Of a DNA stretch of 64,000 nt, positions 55,101 through 64,000 are shown piece by piece. The stretch spans positions 62,001 through 126,000 of the forward strand of contig NW_027490390.1 of NCBI RefSeq assembly GCF_050948175.1. The letters run 5' to 3'. Source of the stretch: Xylocopa sonorina (lineage: Eukaryota; Arthropoda; Insecta; Hymenoptera; Apidae). Within the stretch, counting starts at the first letter, position 1; each line of letters opens with the position of its first letter. The position numbers were made by a program, and so were the translations under genes. The notes under the pieces are model-generated. The model did no database searches. It was not told where the DNA came from and was given only the letters and a program-made list of their open reading frames with translations.

Positions 55101-58100
55101 GCGATTTAAGAAGCAGTAGAACCCTATTGCTACGATACGTAGACATCTGCAAGCGCTATTTCCTAGCAAGGAAGTGTCGCATTTACATTCTTTTGAAGTG
55201 AATACGAGGTATACATGACACTCCGCATTGAATATTATATCTTATCATGAAATATAGAACTGAGATGCGAAATCGCGATTTAAGAAGCATTAGAACACTG
55301 TTTCTGCGATAAGTAGACATCAGCAAAAGCTTTTTCCTAGCAATGAAGTGTCGCATTTACATTCATTTGAAGTGTATGCGAGGTATAAGTGGCACTTCGC
55401 AATGATTATTTTATCTTACAAAGAAACATAGAAATGAAATGCGATATTGCGTTTTACGAAAAATTAGAACACTATTGCTACGATACGTAGACATCTGCAA
55501 ACGCTATTTCCTAGCATGGAAGTGTCTCATTTACATACTTTTAAAGTGAATACGAGGTATACATAACACACCACAATGAATATTATATCTTATCATGAAA
55601 CATAGAAATCAGATGCGATATCGCGTTATAAGAAGCATTAGAACTCTGTTGCTGCGATACGTAGACATCTGCAGACGCTACTTCCTAGCAAGGAAGTGTC
55701 GCACTTACAACCTTTTGAGGTGCATACGAAATATACATGACACTCGTCAATGTATATTACATCTTATCCTGGAACAGAAATGAGGTGCGATATCTCGTTT
55801 TACGAAACATTAGAACTCTATTGCTACGGTACGTAGATATATGCAGACACTATTCCCCAGGAAGGAAGTGTCGCATTTACATTCATTTGAAGTGTAGACG
55901 AGATTTACATAACACTGCACAATGAATATTATATCTTACCAGGAAACGTGGAAGTAAGATGCGATATCGCGATTTAAGAAGCATTAGAACTCTATTGCTA
56001 CGATACGTAGACACCTGCAAACGCTATTTAATAGCAGGGAAGTGTCGCATTTACATTCTTTTGAAGTGAATACGAGGTATACATGTAACTTCGCAATGAA
56101 TATTATATCTTATCATGAAACATGGAAATGAGATGCGATATCGCGTTTTGAGAAGCATTAGATCTCTATTGCTACGATACGTTGACATGTGCAGACGCTA
56201 TTTAATTGCAAGGAAGTGTCGCATTTACATTCCTTTGAAGTGAATACGAGTTATACATAACACCCCCCAATGAATATTATACCTTATAACGAAATATAGA
56301 AATGAAATGCGATATCGCGATTTAAGGAGCATTAGAGCTCTACTGCTTCTATACGGAGACATATGCAAACGCTATTTCCTATCATGGAAGTGTCGCATTT
56401 ACATTCTTTTGAAGTGAATACGTGGTATACATAACACACCACAATGAATATTATATCTTATCGTGAAACATAGAAATGTGTTGCGATATCGCGATTTGAG
56501 AAGCAATAGAACCCCATTGCTACGATACGTAGACATCTGCAAGCGCTATTTCCTAGCAAGGAGGTGTCTCATTTACATTCTTTTGAAGTGAATACGAGGT
56601 ATACATGACACTTCGCAATGAATATTATATCTTATCATGAAACATAGAAGTGAGATGCGATATCGCGTTTCAAGAAGCATTAGAACACATAACACTCCAC
56701 AGTGAATATTATATGTTATCATGAAGCATAGAAATGGGGATCGATTTCGCATTTATGAAGCATTAGAACTCCTTTGCTACGATTCGTAGACATCGGCAAA
56801 CGCAATTTCCTAGCAGGGTAGATTCGCATTTACATTCATTTGTAGTGTGGAGGAGATACACATAACACTGCACAATGAATATTATATCTTATCATGAAAC
56901 ATATAAATGAGATGCAATATCGCGTTTTAAGAAGCATTAGAACTCTATTGCCTCGATACGTAGACATCGGGTAACGTAATTTTCTAGAAGGGAAGTGTCG
57001 CATTTACATTGATTTGAAGTGTATGCGAGGTATACATGACACTTCGCAATGAATATTATAACTTATCATAAGACATAGAAATGAGATGCGATATAGCGAT
57101 TCAAGAAGCATTAGAACCCTATTGTTTCGATACGTAGACATCTGCAAGCGCTATTTCCTAGCAAGGAAGTGTCGCATTTACATTCTTTTGAAGTGAATAC
57201 GAAGTATACATAACCCTCCACAATGAATATTATATCTTATCATGAGACATAGGAATGGGATGCGATACCTCGTTCTAAGAAGCATTAAAACTCTGTTACT
57301 TCGATACGTAGATATCTGCCAGCGCTATTTCCTAGCAATGAAGTGTCGCATTTAAATTCGGTTGAAGTGTATGCGAGGTATACATAACACTGCACAATGA
57401 ATATTATATTTTATCATGAAACATAGAAATCAGATGCGATATCGCGTTTTAGAAGCATTAGAACTCTAATGCTACGGTACGTAGACATCTGCAAATGCTA
57501 TTTCCTAGCAAGGGAGTGTCGCATTTACATTCTATTGAAGTGAATACGAGGTTATGATAACACTCCACAATGAATATTATATCTTATCATGAAACATAGA
57601 AATGAGATGCGATATGGCGATTTAAGAAGCAGTAGATCTCTATTGCTTCGATACGTAGCCATCTGCCAACGCTATTTCCTAGCAAGGAAGTGTCGCATTT
57701 ACATTCATTTGAAGTGTATGCGAGGTATACAAGACACTTCGCAATGAATATTATATCTTATCATGAAACATAGAAATGAGATTCGATATCGCGATTTAGG
57801 AAGCATTAGAATTCTATTGCTTCGATACGTAGACATCTGCCAACGCTATTTCCTAGCAGGGAAGTGTCGCATTTACATTCATTTGAAGTGTATGCGACGT
57901 ATACAAGACACATCGCAATGAATATTATATCTTATCATGAAACATAGAAATGAGATGCGATATCGCGTTTTAGAAGCATTAGAACTCTAATGCTACAATA
58001 CGTAGACATTTGCAAACGCTATTTCCTAGCAAGTGAGATGTGCATTTACATTCATTTGAAGTGTATGCGGGGTATACATGACACTTCGCAATGGTTATAA

Positions 58101-61100
58101 TATATTATCATGAAACATAGAAATGAGATGCGATATCGCGTTTTGAGAAGCATTAGAACACTAATGCTACGATACGTAGACATCTGCAAATGCTATTTCC
58201 TAGCAAGGGAGTGTCGCATTTACATTCATTTGAAGTGTATGCGGGGTATACATGACACTTCGAAATGAATATTATTCCTTATCACGGAATATAGAAATGA
58301 GATACGATATCCCGTTTTAAGAAGCATTAGAACTCTATTGCTTGGTTACGTAGACATCTGCAAACGCTATTTCCTAGCAATGAAGTGTCGCATTTACATT
58401 CATTTGAAGTGTACGCGAGGAATAAGTGACACTTCGCACTGAATATTAATACTTATCATGAAACATAGAAGTGACATGCGATATCGCGTTTTAAGATGCA
58501 TTAGAACACTATTGCTACAATACGCAGACATCTGCAAACGCTATTTCCTAGCAAGAAAGAGTCGCATTTACATTCAATTGAAATGAATACGAGGTATACA
58601 TAACACTACACAATGAATATTATATCTTATCATGAAACATAGAAATGAGATGCGATATCGCGATTTAAGAAGCATTACAACCCTATTGCTTCGATACGTA
58701 GACATCTGCAAACGCAACTTGCTAGCTAGGAAGTGTCGCATTTACATTCTTTTGAAGTGAATACGAGGTATGCATAACACTCCACAATGAATATTATATC
58801 TTATCGTGAAACATAGAAATGAGAAGCGATATAGCGATATATGAAGCATTAGAAATCTATTGCTTCGATACGTAGACATCTGCAAACGCTACTTCCTAGG
58901 AAGGAAGTGTCGCAGTTACATTCTATTGAAGAGAATACGAGGTATACATGACACTCCACAATGAATATTATATCTTATCATGAAACATAGGAATGCGATG
59001 CGATATCGCTATTTAAGAGGCATTAGAAATCTAATGCTACGATACGTAGTCATCTGCAAACGCTGTTTCCTAGCAAGGAAGAGTGGCATTTACATTCATT
59101 TGAAGTGAATACGAGGTATACACAACACTGCACAATGAATATTATATCTTATCATGAGACATAGAAATGAGGATCAATTTCGCGTTTTAAGAAGCATTAG
59201 AACTCCTTTGCTACGATACGTAGACACCTGCAAACGCTATTTCCTAGCAAGGAAGCGTCGCATTTACAATCTTTTGAAGTGAATACGAGGTATACGTAAC
59301 AATCCACAATGAATATTACATCTTATCATGAAATACAGAAATGAGATGCGATATGGCGATTTAAGAAGCATTAGAACTCTATTGCTGCGATACGTAGACA
59401 TATGCTGACACTATTTCCTAGCAAGGAAGTGTCGCATTTACAATCTTTTGAAGTGAATACGAGGTATACATAACACTCGACAATGAATATTATATCTTAT
59501 CGTGAAACATAGAAATGAGAAGCGATATAGCGATATATGAAGCATTAGAAATCTATTGCTTCGACACGTAGACATCTGCAAACGCTATTTCCTAGCAGGG
59601 AAGAGTCGCATTTACATTCTCTTGAAGTGAATACGAGGTATACATGACACTTCGCAATGAATATTATAACATCATGAAACATAGAGGTGAGGTGCGAAAT
59701 TGCGTTTTAAGAAGCATCAGAACACTATTGCTACGATAAGTAGACATCCGCAAACGCTATTTCCTAGCAAGGAAGTGTCGCATTTTCATTCTTTTGAAGA
59801 GAATACGAGGTTTACATGACACTTCGCAGTGAATATTATATCATCATGAAACATAGAAGAGAGGTGCGGTATTGCGTTTTAAGAAGCATTAGAACTCGAT
59901 TGCTACGATAAGTAGACATCTGCAAACGCTATTTCCTAGCAAGGAAGTGTCACATTTTCATTCTTTTAAAGAGAATACGAGGTATACATGACACTTCGCA
60001 ATGAATATTATATCATCATGAATCATAGAAGTGAGGTGCGGTATTGCGTTTTAAGAAGCATTGGAACCCTAGTGCTACGATAAGTAGACATCTGCAAACG
60101 CTATTTCCTAGCAATGAAGTGTCGCATTTACATTCATTTGAAGTGTACGCGAGGAATAAGTGACACTTCGCACTGAATATTAATACTTATCATGAAACGT
60201 AGAAGTGAGATGCGATATCGCGATTTAAGAAGCATTAGAACTCTATTGCTACGATACGTAGATATCCGCAGACGCTATTTCTTAGCAAGGGAGTGTCGCA
60301 TTTACAATCTGTAGAGGTGAATACGAGGTATACATAACACTCCGCAATAAATATTATATCTTATCATGAAACATAGAAATGAGATGCGATACGGCGATTT
60401 AAGAAGCATTAGAACACTATTGCTTCGATACGTAGACATCTGCCAACGCTATTTCCTAGCAAGGAAGTGTCTCATTTACATTCATTTGAAGTCTATGCGA
60501 GGTATACATGGCACATCGCAATGAATATTATATCTTATAATGAAACATAGATATGAGGCGCGATATCTCCTTTTAAGAAGCACTAGGACTCTATTGCTTC
60601 GATACGTGGACATCTGCCATCGCTATTTCCTAGCAAGGAAGTGTCTCATTTACATTCATTTGAAGTGTATGCGAGGTATACAAGACACTTTGCAATGAAT
60701 ATTATATCTCATCATGAAACATAGTAATAAGATGCGATATCGCGTTCTAAGAAGGATTGGAACTCTATTGCTACGATACGTAGATATCAGCAGGCGCTAT
60801 TTCGTAGCAATGAATTGTCGCATTTACATTCTTTTGAAGTGAATACGAGGTATACATAACAATCCACAATGAATATTATATCTTATCATGCAACACAGAA
60901 ATTAGATGCGATATCGCGATTTAAGAAGCATTGGAAATCTATTGCTTCGATACGTAGACGTCTGCAAACGCTATTTCCAAGCAAGGAAGTGTCGCATTTA
61001 CGTTCTTCTGACGTGAATACGAAGTATACATGACACTCCACAATGAATATTATATCTTATCAAGAAACATAGAAATGAGATGCGATGTCGCGTTCTAAGA

Positions 61101-64000
61101 AGTATTAGATATCTATTGCTACGATACGTAGACATCTGCAAACGCTATTTCCTAGAGAGGAATTGTCGCATTTACATTCTTTTGAAGTAAATACGAAGAA
61201 TACATGACACTTCGCAATGAATATTATATCTTATCATGAAACATCGAAATGGGATGCGATATCGCGATTTAAAAGGCATTAGAAATCTATTGCTACGATA
61301 CGTAGACATCTGCAGAGGCTATTTCCTAGCAAGGAAGTGTCGCATATACATTCTTAGGAAGTGTAGACGAGGTATACATAAAACTCCACAATGAATATTA
61401 TATTTTATGGTGAAACATAGAAATGAGGATCGATTCGCGTTTTAAGAAGCATTAGAACTCTATTGCTACGATACATAGACATCTGCAGACACTATTTCCT
61501 AGCAAGGAAGTGTCGCATTTACATTCTTTTGAAATGAATACGAGGTATACATAACACTCCACAATGAATATTATATCTTATCATGAAACATAGAAATGAG
61601 GAGCGATTTCGCGTTTTAAGGAGCATTACAGCTCTATTGCTTCGATACGTAGACATCTGCAAACGCTATTTCCTAGCAAGGAAGTGTCGCATTTACATTC
61701 TTTTGAAGTGCATACGAAGTATACATGACACTACGCAATGAATATTGTATCTTATCCTAAAACATAGAAATGAGATGCGATATCTCGTTTTAAGAAGCAT
61801 TAGTACTCTATTGCTTCGATACGTAGTCATTTGGAAAAGCTATTTCCTAGCAAGGAAGTGTTGCGTTTACATTCCTTTTAAGTGTAGACGAGATATACAT
61901 AGCAATGGGCAATAAATATAATATCTTATCATGTAACGTAGAATTGAGATGCGATATCGCGTTTTAAGAAGCATTAGAACTCTATTGCTACGATACGTAG
62001 ACATCTGCAGAGGCAATTTCCTAGCACGGAAGTGTCGCATATACATTCTTAGGAAGTGTTGACGTGGTATACGTAACACTTCGCAATGTATATTATATTT
62101 TATCATGAAACGAAGAAATTAGGTGTGATGTCGTGTTCTAAGAAGCATTAGAGCTCTATTGCATCGATACCTAGACATTTGGGAACGCTATTTCCTAGCA
62201 TGAAAGAGTGTCGTTTACACTCTTTTGAAGTGTAGACGATGTATACTTAACACTTCCCAATGAATATAATATCTTATCATGAAACATAGAGCAGCGATGC
62301 GATATCGCATTTTCAGAAGCATTAGAACCTTATTGCTTCGATACGTAGAGATCTGGAATCGCTATTTCCTAGCATGGAAATATGGCATTTACTTTCTTTT
62401 GAAGTGCAGGCGAGGTATACGTAACACTTCGCAATGAATATTATATATTATCATGCAAGATAGAAATGATTTGCGTTATCGCGTTTTAAGAAGCATTAGA
62501 AATCTATATCTTCGATACGTAGACATCTGGAAAATGCTATTTCCTAGCAAGGAAGTGTGGCATTTACATTCTTTTGAAGTGTAGACAAGCTATACGTAAC
62601 ACTTCGCAATAAATATTATACCATATCATGAAACATAGAAATGAGATGCGATATCGCGTTTTAAGAAGCATTAGAACTCTCTTGCTTCGATACGTAGACA
62701 TCAGGAAAGGCTATTTCCTAGCAAGGATGAGTGGCATTTACAATCTTTTGAAGTGTAGACGACGTATACATAACACATCGCAATGAATCTTATATCTTAT
62801 ATCTTACCATGAGATGCGATATCGCGTTTTAAAAAGCATTAGAACTCCGCTGCATCGATACGTAGACATCTCGAAATGCATTTCCTAGCAAGGCAGTGTG
62901 GCATTTACATTCGTTTGAAGTGTAGACGAGGTTTACATAACACTTCGCAACGAATACTATATCTTATCACGAAACAGAAATGAGACGCTATTTCGCGGTT
63001 AAAGAAGCATTAGAACTCTATTGCTTCGATTCGTAGACATCTGTAAACGCTATATCCTAGCAAGGAAGTGTCGCATTTACATTCATTTGAAGTGTATGCG
63101 TGGTATACATGCCACTTCGCAATGAATATTATTACTTATCATGAAACTTAGAAATGATATGCGATATCGCGATTTGAGAAGCGTTAGAACTCTATTGCAT
63201 CGAAACCTGGACATCTGCAAACGTTATTACCTAGCAGCGAAGTGTCGCATTTACATTCTTTTGAAGAGAATACGAGGTATACATGACACTTCGCAGTGAA
63301 TATTATATCTTATCATGAAACAAAGAAATGCAATGCGATATCGCGTTTTAAGAAGCGTTAGAAATCTATTGCTACGATACGCAGACATCTGCAATCGCTA
63401 TTTCCTAGCAAGGAATTGTAGCATTTACATTCTTTTGAAGTGAATACATGGTACATATGACACTCCACATTGAATACTATATCTTATCATGGAACATAGA
63501 AATGAGAAGCGATTTCGCGATTTAACAAGCATTTGAATTCTATTGCTTCGGTACGTGGACACCAGCAAACGCAACTTCCTAGCAAGGAAATGTCGCATAT
63601 ACATTCATTTGTAGTGTATGCGAGGTATACATGACACATCGCAATGAATATTATATCTTATAATGAGACATCGAAATGAGATGCTATATCGCGTTTCTAG
63701 AAGCATTAGATCCCTATTCCTTCGATACGGAGACATCTGCAGACGCTATTTCCTAGCAAGGAATTTCGCATTTACATTCTTTTGAAGCGAATACGAGGTA
63801 TACATAACACTGCACAATGAATATTATATCTTATCATGAAACATACAAATGAGATGCGATAGCTCGTTTTAAGAAGCATTAGAACTCTATTGCGTCGATA
63901 CGTAGACATCTGCAAACGCTATTTCCAAGCAAGGAAGTGTCGCATTTACATTCTTTAGAAGTGAATACGAGGTATACGTGACACTTCGCAATGAGTATTA
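52157..64000. repeat. Satellite B, B2 type
   Basis: About 68 monomers of about 174 bp to the window end, mostly B2 consensus with scattered B1-like variants (52850-53500, 62100-63000). Truncated monomers occur at about 56683 and 62795. No transposon or gene is seen. Frames such as 54035-54244 and 61867-62106 are read-throughs. Confidence 0.97.
54091..54560. repeat. Dispersed copy of a satellite B block
   Basis: Private variants match 49000-49640. AAACACTAATTCCTAGCATG occurs in both (offset 4919) and GACACCTGCAAACACTATTT in both (offset 5093). The 174-base difference means one monomer was gained or lost between them. Confidence 0.8.

Noticed and set aside
43772..64000. Many 60-100-residue ORFs in satellite B as a gene family
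   Set aside because: They repeat with the 174-bp monomer, occur on both strands, lack consistent starts and end at recurring satellite positions.
36822..64000. CRISPR-like array from regular spacing
   Set aside because: The whole 174-bp unit is repeated with no unique spacers; this is a tandem satellite in a eukaryotic context.
36822..64000. CENP-B box in satellite B
   Set aside because: I looked for the TTCG...CGGGA pattern in the consensus monomer and did not find a convincing match.
1..64000. tRNA or rRNA genes
   Set aside because: No cloverleaf with A and B box spacing and no recognisable rRNA segment was noticed; a covariance-model scan would be needed to be certain.

Overview
This is repeat-rich eukaryotic heterochromatin, most likely pericentromeric DNA of an insect. 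A hymenopteran is my best guess. The guess rests on the mix of piggyBac, Ty3/Gypsy, BEL/Pao, copia and R1-clade elements, and on a short degenerate TTAGG-type tract (the common insect telomere motif); the species cannot be read from the window. I find no convincing intact single-copy cellular gene. Nearly every long reading frame is a transposon remnant, a satellite read-through or an antisense shadow.

Layout. 1-9060: satellite A (about 179-bp monomers, in both orientations) broken up by the 3' part of a Ty3/Gypsy element (1-2123), the 5' part of a copia element (3528-4971) and two oppositely oriented pieces of one piggyBac-type element (5491-6843 and 7568-8205). 9061-14190: AT-rich satellite C (about 130-bp monomers) carrying a 1376-bp solo-LTR-like insertion with a GTAC target duplication (10021-11396) and a decayed piggyBac with recognisable ends (11487-13893). 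14191-22289: satellite A holding a full-length but decayed Ty3/Gypsy element on the minus strand (both LTRs, ATAA target duplication), itself interrupted by a near-intact piggyBac (15403-18022) flanked by TTAA. 22290-25985: satellites A and C with a BEL/Pao gag relic. 25986-28112: unclassified DNA, an LTR-like GC-rich piece and two unassigned small ORFs. 28113-36763: a large inverted repeat, two arms of about 1.7 kb around a 5.2-kb loop that holds an R1-clade non-LTR relic and TTAGG-like DNA. 36822-64000: satellite B (174-bp monomers), interrupted by a decayed BEL/Pao pol (39725-43771) and a GC-rich LTR-like insertion (50648-52156), and showing local higher-order duplications.

How it fits together. 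Satellites A and B are diverged relatives of one monomer family and form the substrate into which several transposon superfamilies have inserted. Order of events can be read: satellite, then Gypsy in satellite, then piggyBac in Gypsy. Gypsy copy 1 and its flanking satellite match the reverse complement of Gypsy copy 2 and its flank, including private satellite variants, so an inverted segmental duplication is likely. A single inversion of about 6844-8205 would make both a split piggyBac and the satellite phase continuous again.

Nothing here looks like an organised new gene system. The most useful leads are the structural rearrangements, the near-intact piggyBac with palindromic subterminal repeats, the large inverted repeat, and two related minus-strand ORFs (26542-26841 and 50784-51170) sharing an Arg/Lys-rich motif inside LTR-like elements.
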